Shown here: piece by piece, positions 25,778 through 31,999 of the stretch
How positions within the stretch are numbered: position 1 is the first letter of the stretch
Layout of the letters: the number at the start of each line of letters is the position of its first letter
From: Thiobacillus sp.
GTDB taxonomy: Bacteria > Pseudomonadota > Gammaproteobacteria > Burkholderiales > Thiobacillaceae
Direction: 5' to 3'
Assembly (NCBI RefSeq): GCF_024708915.1
Contig: NZ_JANJXQ010000256.1
Span: 1-31,999 of the forward strand
Length of the DNA: 31,999 bases
Position numbers and translations under genes: made by a program
Notes under the pieces: model-generated
Told to the model about the DNA's origin: nothing
The model's database searches: none
Seen by the model: the letters and a program-made list of their open reading frames with translations, nothing else

Positions 25778-27088
25778 TCAAAGCGTTTCATTCACCTTCT
25801 CCCCGTTGAATACGCAGCCGAGAAACCCGGCGATCTTGCTGGCATCACGGATCGCGTTGGCAAGGCACATCGTCGCGCCGGGCGACGGGGTGATATTGAA
25901 CAGCAAACCTTCGTCGCTGTCGATCGCTGCCTCGCCCAGCACCAGGCGATGCTGGGCGCGGTCGATCAGCTGCGGCCGCAGGCCGCCGACGCCGCGCGCA
26001 TAACGCAAATCCGCCATGCGCAATGCCGGCAGTATTTTTCGCGCTGCCTGTGCAAATAGCGCAGCCCGCAGCAGCGGGATTTCGTACAGCAGATTACGTG
26101 CCATGTAGCGGCGTATTTCCGCCACACCGAGGATACCAGTAAACGTGCCGAGCGTGCCGGCATCGAGCCGCATCGTACGCAAGAACCCGGGCACGCTCGA
26201 CCAGCGCCTGCGTTCGAGGAAAGGCACAAGCAGCGCGGTGGGACCCAGCCGCATCCACTGCCGATGCTCGATGTCCGGATCAGCGTGGAGGGCGGCAAAC
26301 GGCAGATGCTCGCTTTGCACCGTATAGACCTTGCCGCGCACCCGGCATCGCGCATGGAAAAAGCTGCCCGCCACCGGCAGGATCGAATACTGCCATCCAT
26401 AGCCCATGTTCTGCGCGAAGCCCAGGCTGTGCGCGCCCGCGCATACCGCCACGAACCGCGCGTGCAGCGCGCCTCTCGAAGTCTGCAGCACATAGCCTTC
26501 CGCCGTGCGCACAATATCCCGCACACGGCAGGAGAGATGTACCTTCAGTCCGCCGTGCTGCGCCTGTGCGCGTTGCAGAAAGAAGCGCGTGAGGCGGCCG
26601 AAATCCACCGCGCACCAAGAATCCGGGGAAGCCAGCGCAGCCAGTTCCTCGCGCCGGCCGCCGGCCACGTCTGGCTCGACTTCGGCGATGCCTGCCTGGT
26701 CCAGTAGATGCAAATCGGGATACAGGGCCTGAAACCGGCCATGGCGTTCGCGCAGCGCTGCGCACTCCGCTTCGCCCACTCCCAGCACCATCTTCGGCAT
26801 GCGGCGCAGTATCCCTTCCGCCGCCGCCGCTGCGGTCACGCAACGCACGAGCATGTCCGCCGCATGTTTCACCTCGGCGGCTTTTTTCAGGCTGTAGTTG
26901 GTTTCGATATCCCCGTAGTGCAGGGTCTGGCTGTTCTGGCTTGCGGCGGAATTGATCGCCGCGGGGTGGTGCGACTTTTCCACCAGGACAAGCGAGGATA
27001 TCCCGGTGTAGCGCGTCAGCACGTAGGCCAGCGCGGCCCCGGAAACGCCACCGCCGATGATGGCAACCTGATATGCGGGATGGGCCAT
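25778..27088 (-). CDS. mqo: Malate:quinone oxidoreductase (short, Helicobacter-type)
   Basis: A membrane-associated FAD enzyme that oxidises malate to oxaloacetate and passes electrons to quinone. The 436-residue protein starts with the FAD motif (VAIIGGGVSGAALAYVL) and has the family hallmarks NSQTLHYGDIETNYSLKKA, QNMGYGWQYSILPVAGSF, RGKVYTVQSEHLPFAALHAD, RLGPTALLVPFLERR, GVGGLRPQLIDR and FNITPSPGATMCLANAI. This text follows the H. pylori-type enzyme rather than the ~500-residue E. coli form. It lies between malic enzyme and sdhC on the same strand, which supports a malate/TCA role. No separate mdh is in the window. Confidence 0.88.
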   Translation of the reverse strand: MAHPAYQVAIIGGGVSGAALAYVLTRYTGISSLVLVEKSHHPAAINSAASQNSQTLHYGDIETNYSLKKAAEVKHAADMLVRCVTAAAAAEGILRRMPKMVLGVGEAECAALRERHGRFQALYPDLHLLDQAGIAEVEPDVAGGRREELAALASPDSWCAVDFGRLTRFFLQRAQAQHGGLKVHLSCRVRDIVRTAEGYVLQTSRGALHARFVAVCAGAHSLGFAQNMGYGWQYSILPVAGSFFHARCRVRGKVYTVQSEHLPFAALHADPDIEHRQWMRLGPTALLVPFLERRRWSSVPGFLRTMRLDAGTLGTFTGILGVAEIRRYMARNLLYEIPLLRAALFAQAARKILPALRMADLRYARGVGGLRPQLIDRAQHRLVLGEAAIDSDEGLLFNITPSPGATMCLANAIRDASKIAGFLGCVFNGEKVNETL

Positions 27089-27133
27089 GATGGGAATGAG
27101 TCCAGACTCGTCCCATCATAGGCCAATCCGGTT

Positions 27134-28342
27134 CTAGCTGTCGTGCCAGGCCGCCGCCACGGCGGGCGGAATGCGCTCGATCAGGCGTGTATCGAAAGGC
27201 TTGGGCAGAATGTAGTCTGGCCCGAACTCCAGATGCTCGAGCCCGTAGGCGGCGAGCACGTCGCGCGGGACCGGTTCGCGCGCAAGCATGGCCAGCGCAT
27301 GCACCGCGGCAATCAGCATGTCGCGGGTGACGTGGCGGGCACGCGCATCGAGGACGCCACGGAAAATAAACGGAAATCCCAGCACGTTGTTGACCTGGTT
27401 TGGAAAGTCCGAACGCCCGGTCGCCATGATGAGATCCTGGCGCACGGATTTCGCCGTGTCGGGATGAATTTCGGGATCGGGGTTGGACAGGGCGAAGATC
27501 ACCGGCCTGTCCGCCATGCTGCCCACCATGTCCCGGGTCACCAGGTCCGGCCCCGAAACACCGACGAGAACATCCGCCCCGCGCATGGCGTCGCTCAGCG
27601 TCCGGCGGTCCGTGGTATGGGCGAAAAGCTGCTTGTAGACGTTGAGATCGCTGCGTCCTGCGTGGATAACGCCCTGGCGGTCCACCATCAGGATATTTTC
27701 CGGCTTGGCGCCCATCGCCACCAGGAGCCGCATGGAAGCGATGCCGGCCGCGCCCGCGCCGAGGCAGACGATGCGCGCCAGTTCCAGTTTCTTGCCCTGC
27801 AGGTGCAGCGAATTGATGAGGCCGGCGCAGATGATGGTGGCGGTGCCGTGCTGGTCGTCGTGAAACACCGGGATGTCGAGCCGCTCGGTCAGGGCCTGCT
27901 CGATTTCGAAGCAGTGCGGTGCAGCGATGTCTTCGAGGTTGATTCCGCCGAAGGTCGGCGCGATGGCTTCCACCACCTTGATGAAATCCTGCGGGGTCTC
28001 GGCGTTGACTTCGATGTCGTAGACGTCGATGCCGGCGAACTGCTTGAACAGCACACCCTTGCCTTCCATCACCGGTTTGGCGGCGAGCGGGCCGAGGTTG
28101 CCCAGTCCGAGGATCGCGGTGCCGTCGGTGATCACCGCGACCAGATTGCCCTTGTTGGTGTAGTCGTAGGCTTTCACGGGATCTTTCGCGATTTCCAGCA
28201 CCGGCTGCGCCACACCGGGCGTGTAGGCGAGCGACAGGTCCCCCTGGGTGGAACACGGTTTGGAGGATTCGACCGAGAGCTTGCCGGGCTTGGGCAGGCG
28301 ATGGTAGTCGAGGGCTTTTTTCTTGAGGTCGGCTTGACTCAT
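27134..28342 (-). CDS. maeB: Malic enzyme, short form without phosphotransacetylase domain
   Basis: Decarboxylates malate to pyruvate with NAD(P). Signature parts are [26 protein letters not shown] (catalytic Tyr region), [37 protein letters not shown] (Lys and Asp ligands), [19 protein letters not shown] and [13 protein letters not shown]. At 402 residues it ends after the NAD(P)-binding domain; the ~330-residue phosphotransacetylase-like tail of E. coli MaeB is absent. The family N-terminus points to ATG 28342, although an in-frame ATG lies at 28378. Cofactor preference cannot be read with confidence. Confidence 0.93.
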   Translation of the reverse strand: MSQADLKKKALDYHRLPKPGKLSVESSKPCSTQGDLSLAYTPGVAQPVLEIAKDPVKAYDYTNKGNLVAVITDGTAILGLGNLGPLAAKPVMEGKGVLFKQFAGIDVYDIEVNAETPQDFIKVVEAIAPTFGGINLEDIAAPHCFEIEQALTERLDIPVFHDDQHGTATIICAGLINSLHLQGKKLELARIVCLGAGAAGIASMRLLVAMGAKPENILMVDRQGVIHAGRSDLNVYKQLFAHTTDRRTLSDAMRGADVLVGVSGPDLVTRDMVGSMADRPVIFALSNPDPEIHPDTAKSVRQDLIMATGRSDFPNQVNNVLGFPFIFRGVLDARARHVTRDMLIAAVHALAMLAREPVPRDVLAAYGLEHLEFGPDYILPKPFDTRLIERIPPAVAAAWHDS

Positions 28343-28373
28343 GACGGCAAAAAACTGGCTGAATAAACAAGCC

Positions 28374-28379
28374 GTCATT
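28374..28379 (-). promoter_or_regulatory. Possible -10 element upstream of maeB
   Basis: On the minus strand GATAAT lies 31 bases before the maeB ATG, with no good -35 match. It is flanked by a short inverted repeat (GAATAAA and TTTATTC), which could be an operator or chance. Confidence 0.25.
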
Positions 28380-28432
28380 ATCGCGGATTTATTCGCGTTG
28401 CGCCGCGCATCGAGGCGCGCGGCCGGGCTGCC

Positions 28433-29143
28433 TCAATCTTTCCAGATCTTGAGCTGGGCACGCAGGCGCGCCACCGCCTGCGAATGCAGTTGGCACACGC
28501 GCGATTCGGAGACGCCGAGCACGGCGCCGATTTCCTTCAGGTTCATGTCCTGTTCGTAATACATGCCCATCATGCTGCGCTCGCGCTCGGGCAGATGATG
28601 AATCGCGGCAATCAGGCTGTCGCGGAAACCTTCGTCCTCCAGCACCGCGAGCGGATCGCTGCTGCCGTCGACCAGGTAGCGTTCCAGGAAACTGGCACTG
28701 TCCTCATCGGAAAAATCCTCGTAATACAGCAGCTGCGAACACTTCACGTCGCCCAGCATGGACTGGTACTGATCGATCGGCATGCCCAGCTCGGCGGAAA
28801 TCTCCTGCTCCGATGGCGCCTTGCCGTTGCGCTGCTCCAGCCGGTGGATGGCGGCTTCGATCTGCCGCGATTTCTGCCGCACGTGGCGCGGCAGCCAGTC
28901 GGCCTCGCGCAGCTCGTCGAGCATGGCGCCACGGATGCGCTGGGTGGCATAGGACTCGAATTGCGCCCCCTGGGTGCCGTCGAAGCGCGACACCGCGTCC
29001 ATCAAGCCGATCAGCCCGACCTGGATGAGGTCGTCGACTTCCACGCTGGCGGGCAGGCGCGCCATCATGTGATATGCAATGCGCTTGACCAGCGGCGCAT
29101 GTTTCGTGACTTGTTCGTCTTTTGACGAGGCTTTTTCAGCCAT
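28433..29143 (-). CDS. fliA: Flagellar RNA polymerase sigma factor sigma-28
   Basis: Directs transcription of late flagellar and chemotaxis genes. The 236-residue protein has region 2 (VKRIAYHMMARLPASVEVDD, LIQVGLIGLMDAVSRFD, ESYATQRIRGAMLDELREAD), a region 3 (QRNGKAPSEQEISAELGMP) and region 4 (LPERERSMMGMYYEQDMNLK, then the helix-turn-helix EIGAVLGVSESRVCQLHSQA). It lies 35 bases after flhG and ends the flagellar block; maeB begins 90 bases on. Confidence 0.97.
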   Translation of the reverse strand: MAEKASSKDEQVTKHAPLVKRIAYHMMARLPASVEVDDLIQVGLIGLMDAVSRFDGTQGAQFESYATQRIRGAMLDELREADWLPRHVRQKSRQIEAAIHRLEQRNGKAPSEQEISAELGMPIDQYQSMLGDVKCSQLLYYEDFSDEDSASFLERYLVDGSSDPLAVLEDEGFRDSLIAAIHHLPERERSMMGMYYEQDMNLKEIGAVLGVSESRVCQLHSQAVARLRAQLKIWKD

Positions 29144-29178
29144 GCTTCAGGACCCTATTTTAGATTTTTCCTGTTTTA

Positions 29179-29823
29179 TCAACGAGCCGTCGGACTCGCC
29201 TCCTCGTTTGCCATTCTAACGGCAAGCGCGGCAAATAGGCCATCTTCGTGGGCCGCACTGTAAATGGCGTGCGCGAAGCGCCGGTCGAGAAAATGGCCGC
29301 AAGCAGCGCACACGCGATCGCAGGCAGCGGCGGCGCCCAGCAAGCCGATGCTGCGCACCCCGTCGGCCCGGGACAGGGTCTTGAGCAAGGCGTAAGCGCG
29401 CAGCATCGATTCGTGCGCAGCGTTCACCTCGACGACCACGGCGTGAACTGCGCCGGGCATCAGCGCCAGATCGTCACGGTTCGGCCCGGCGTCGAACACC
29501 ACGGCATCGTAGCCCCGGGCGATGCCCGCCAAGGCAGGGGCGTCCGCCCTCGCGCCGGGCGCATGCCAGCCGTCGCCATGCGGCAGCGGCAGCGTGTGCA
29601 ACTGTCCGCGTTCAAGCTGCTGGCGCCAGCCGAACAAGCTGCGGGCGGGCGCGTCGGCCAGCAGCCGTCCCCGTGCATCGACCAGCAGCGCAGTCCAGCC
29701 GCGCTGGTGCAACGCCAGCGCCAGCCGGGAGGTGGATTGGGCGGAGTCGAAAAAACACTGGATGCAGCGTAGCGGCTGCCGGGCGCTGCGCCGCCGCAGC
29801 CCGGCGGCCTGGTCAGCCGGCAC
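29179..29823 (-). CDS. flhG: Divergent FlhG/FleN-like MinD-family protein lacking the P-loop
   Basis: The position between flhF and fliA is that of flhG, whose product is a MinD-type ATPase limiting flagellar number through FlhF. The 214-residue protein keeps a MinD-like outline: N-terminal strand and helix (CIQCFFDSAQSTSRLALALH, then GWTALLVDARG), a Walker B-like AVVFDAGPNRDD, VVVEVNAAHESMLRAYALLK and a late C-terminal helix. The Lys-Gly-Gly-x-Gly-Lys-Thr loop is replaced by DSAQSTS, so ATP binding is doubtful. It is also shorter than normal FlhG (~270-300 residues). The start overlaps flhF by 11 bases. A degenerate or repurposed FlhG is the best call. Confidence 0.7.
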   Translation of the reverse strand: MPADQAAGLRRRSARQPLRCIQCFFDSAQSTSRLALALHQRGWTALLVDARGRLLADAPARSLFGWRQQLERGQLHTLPLPHGDGWHAPGARADAPALAGIARGYDAVVFDAGPNRDDLALMPGAVHAVVVEVNAAHESMLRAYALLKTLSRADGVRSIGLLGAAAACDRVCAACGHFLDRRFAHAIYSAAHEDGLFAALAVRMANEEASPTAR

Positions 29824-30949
29824 TTGTGCCCTTCAGGGCAAGGCGCTCCTCGCGTTCGGCCTCGACGCCGGCAAACAGCGGCCAGTCTTCGGCCTGCAGC
29901 GCATAGGGCGTGGCAAGCTGGCCGCCCTTCAAAGCGCGGTCGACAAGGTAGGGGGCGCTGGGTGCGTGCAGGTCTTCCGGCACGCGCTGGCCGCCGCTGA
30001 TATACGCCAGCGGCAGGCGATGGCGGATCAGGCTGTCGAGCGCCGCCCCGGGTTGCGGGGCTTCGTCGAGTTTGGTGAGGATGCAGGCGGCCGCGCCCTG
30101 GCCGAAATGCGTCATCGCCTGCTCGATTGCCGCGCCCTGCTGGCCGGCAGAGATCACGGCTAGGCGGCTCACGCCGAGAGCATCGAGCGTCCGCCCCTCG
30201 CGGCTGCGCGGATCGGACGGCGAAAAACCGGCCGTATCGATCAGCACCAGCTTTTTGGCGGCAAGTTCAGGCAGCAGCCGCGCCAGCCGGGCCTGGTCTT
30301 CCGCCACGTGCAGCGACACGCCCAGCAGGTCGGCATACACCGTCAATTGCGCCGCCGCGCCGATGCGGTAGGCGTCGGCCGCCACCAGCGCCACCTTCGC
30401 CGCACCGTGCGCATCCGCCGCCCGTGCGGCGAGCTTGGCCAGCGTGGTGGTTTTGCCGGAACCGGTGGAGCCCACCAGCGCGTAGCATCCCCCCCTGGCC
30501 AGCAGATCGGCTTCGCGCCCCTGTAGCGGCAGATTGCGGATCAACACCTGGCGCAGCCAGCGCAAGGCGGCATCGGTATCGAGCCCGCGCGGCAGACGCG
30601 CGGCCAGGGTGCGGGCAAGCGTGCTGCCGAAACCGGCGGCGAACAGGGTCTGCATCACCGCCACCCGCGCCGGATCGCGCCGCCGCGCCGATCCCCATGC
30701 AAAGCCCGCCAGCTGGTTCTGCAGCAGGCCGCGCAGGCGCGCCAGCTCATTCAGGATGCGCGAGCCGCCGGTCGCGTCCGGCGCCTCGCCGGCAGGCTGC
30801 GCCGCCAGATCGCCGTAGGCGCTGGCCAGCAGCTCGACGCCCTGCGGATGCGGCCGGGTGGCCAGCACCACGGCGTCGTCGCCCAGTTCGCGGCGAATGC
30901 GCGCCAGGCCCACGCGCGCATTCGCCGCCACGAATACCTGTGCGCTCAT
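29813..30949 (-). CDS. flhF: Flagellar biosynthesis SRP-type GTPase
   Basis: FlhF places the polar flagellum. The 378-residue protein has an N-terminal basic/variable part (RVGLARIRRELGDDAVVLAT), a helical N domain (~90-150) and the NG GTPase core: P-loop ALVGSTGSGKTTTLAKLA (about residues 156-173), VALVAADAYRIGAAAQL, KLVLIDTAGFSPSDPRSR and LTKLDEAPQPG, ending with LAYISGGQRVPEDLHAP. Its ATG overlaps the flhA stop (ATGA) and its end overlaps flhG by 11 bases. Confidence 0.95.
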   Translation of the reverse strand: MSAQVFVAANARVGLARIRRELGDDAVVLATRPHPQGVELLASAYGDLAAQPAGEAPDATGGSRILNELARLRGLLQNQLAGFAWGSARRRDPARVAVMQTLFAAGFGSTLARTLAARLPRGLDTDAALRWLRQVLIRNLPLQGREADLLARGGCYALVGSTGSGKTTTLAKLAARAADAHGAAKVALVAADAYRIGAAAQLTVYADLLGVSLHVAEDQARLARLLPELAAKKLVLIDTAGFSPSDPRSREGRTLDALGVSRLAVISAGQQGAAIEQAMTHFGQGAAACILTKLDEAPQPGAALDSLIRHRLPLAYISGGQRVPEDLHAPSAPYLVDRALKGGQLATPYALQAEDWPLFAGVEAEREERLALKGTSAG

Positions 30950-31999
30950 GCCGCCGCCTCGATGGTCAGTTCCGTGCTCACCTGCACCATTTTATCGGCA
31001 GGCACCTCGGCATAGGCGATCACCGACAGCTGCGGCAGGTTGCGCCGCAGCAATCGCGACAGGATGGCGCGCAGGCTGGGAGAAATCAGCAGCACCGGCG
31101 GGTAGCCCGCCTCCTCCTGCCCGGCCAGCGCACGTTCGGCCGCTTCGTTCAGCGCATCCAGCGTGGCGGGCGACAGCAGGGCTTCGCCTTCATCGCCCAT
31201 CTCGTTCAGCAGGCGGGTTTCGGTGGATGCGGCCAGGCCGATGACGTGCAGCGCGTTGCCGCCTTCGAACAGGCGGTCGACGATGCTGCGTCCCAGCGCC
31301 GCGCGCACGGTTTCCACCAGTTCGTCGATCGCCTGGTTCTTCGGCGCGCGCGCCGCCAGCGTTTCGAACAGGGTGCGGGTGTCGCGGATCGAGACGTTTT
31401 CCGCGATCAGCTGCTGCAGCACCGCCTGCACGCTGGTCAGCGGCAGATGGCGCGGCGTCACGTCCTCGACCAGCCCGGGATGGCTGCGCGCCAGCGTGTC
31501 GAGCAGTTGCTGCACCTCGGTGCGCCCCAGCAGTTCCGGCGCGTGCTGGCGGAACACGGCTTCGACCTGGCGCGCGATGAGATCGGCCGGTTCCAGCACC
31601 ACAAAACCGCGCAGTTCGGCTTCCTCCTCCCGCCCCGCCTCGATCCAGACCCCGGCCAGCCCGCTCAGCGGATCGGCCCCGGGCGTTCCGTCGATGCGCC
31701 CCAGCACGTCCCCCATGTCCACCGCCAGCACTTGGCCGGTTGGCAGCTCGCCGTGCGCCACGTCGACGCCCTTGAGGGTGATGCGATAGCTGTTGGGCTT
31801 GAGGTCGAGGTTGTCGCGCACGCGGATCAGCGGCACCACCAGTCCCATGTCGGTGGCGAAGCGGCGGCGCGCCTCGGTGATCCGGGTCAGGGCCGCACCG
31901 CCCTGGTTGCGGTCGACCAGCGGAATCAGCCGATAGCCGACTTCGAGCGCCAGCACGTCGACCGGCGGGATGTCGTCCCAGGTGACGTCGGCCGGCGCG
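30946..31999 (-). CDS. flhA: Flagellar export gate protein FlhA (C-terminal half; gene runs off the right edge)
   Basis: About 350 residues of the cytoplasmic domain of FlhA, the export-gate ring of the flagellar type III apparatus that docks chaperone-substrate pairs. Typical text: LALEVGYRLIPLVDRNQGG, MGLVVPLIRVRDNLDLKPNS, YRITLKGVDVAHGEL, VVLEPADLIARQVEAVFRQH, LLGRTEVQQLLDTLARSHPG and SPSLRAILSRLLRRNLPQLS, ending with a Glu-Leu-Thr tail. The N-terminal membrane domain lies outside the window. It overlaps flhF by 4 bases. Confidence 0.96.
   Translation of the reverse strand, partial: APADVTWDDIPPVDVLALEVGYRLIPLVDRNQGGAALTRITEARRRFATDMGLVVPLIRVRDNLDLKPNSYRITLKGVDVAHGELPTGQVLAVDMGDVLGRIDGTPGADPLSGLAGVWIEAGREEEAELRGFVVLEPADLIARQVEAVFRQHAPELLGRTEVQQLLDTLARSHPGLVEDVTPRHLPLTSVQAVLQQLIAENVSIRDTRTLFETLAARAPKNQAIDELVETVRAALGRSIVDRLFEGGNALHVIGLAASTETRLLNEMGDEGEALLSPATLDALNEAAERALAGQEEAGYPPVLLISPSLRAILSRLLRRNLPQLSVIAYAEVPADKMVQVSTELTIEAAA

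Noticed and set aside
1..31999. CRISPR arrays, tRNA or rRNA genes, phage genes, transposases, riboswitches
   Set aside because: None could be supported by reading the sequence; a covariance-model scan would settle small RNAs and riboswitches.

Overview
This 32-kb window is GC-rich and densely coded. It looks like the chromosome of a flagellated betaproteobacterium. The protein styles (DapC, the sdhCDAB-sdhE-gltA-sucAB run, FlhF/FlhG/FliA, a group 1e-like hydrogenase small subunit) and the mixture of central metabolism with hydrogenase and c-type cytochrome parts suggest the Nitrosomonadales, possibly a Thiobacillus relative. That placement is an inference; the window has no rRNA or tRNA to confirm it.

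Layout. (1) 1-5052, plus strand: an accessory patch. A Bug-family solute-binding protein fragment is fused in frame to an unrelated Pro/Ala-rich tail, followed by a 1280-residue protein I cannot assign. (2) 5049-6321, minus strand: a VOC-fold protein and an EamA transporter. (3) 6363-11139, plus strand: dapC and dapD (diaminopimelate/lysine synthesis), an M48 metalloprotease lipoprotein, a small membrane protein, a LysM L,D-transpeptidase and a Tat-exported YcbK-like protein. This is a plausible cell-envelope cluster, since meso-DAP is the residue that L,D-transpeptidases act on. (4) 11259-13145, plus strand: an unusual [NiFe]-hydrogenase small subunit with a C-terminal c-type cytochrome domain and no large-subunit gene in view, then a metallo-beta-lactamase-fold protein with a damaged metal site. 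(5) 13146-15556: loosely packed, with a CigR/RcnB-like protein, a SagB-type nitroreductase, a possible 30-residue membrane peptide, a 14-bp inverted-repeat pair, remnants of a cupin gene and a VOC gene, and a small unknown protein. (6) 15565-31999, minus strand, read from the right edge: flhA (partial)-flhF-flhG-fliA, then maeB and mqo, then sdhC-sdhD-sdhA-[504-bp inverted-repeat element]-sdhB-sdhE-gltA-sucA-sucB-mlaF. Most junctions in the last run overlap by a few bases.

How it fits together. The minus-strand block gathers most of an oxidative C4 module: malic enzyme, malate:quinone oxidoreductase, succinate dehydrogenase with its flavinylation factor, citrate synthase, and E1 and E2 of 2-oxoglutarate dehydrogenase. 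Oddities cluster here. The E2 lacks the peripheral E3/E1-binding domain and no E3 gene follows. An MlaF-type ATPase with a Tyr in place of the switch His occupies the operon end. SdhE carries a repeat-derived N-terminal extension, and a large inverted repeat separates sdhA from sdhB. The same family of short palindromic repeat found in sdhE is also inserted in frame inside dapC. The strongest candidate for something undescribed is the stand-alone hydrogenase small subunit-cytochrome c fusion.
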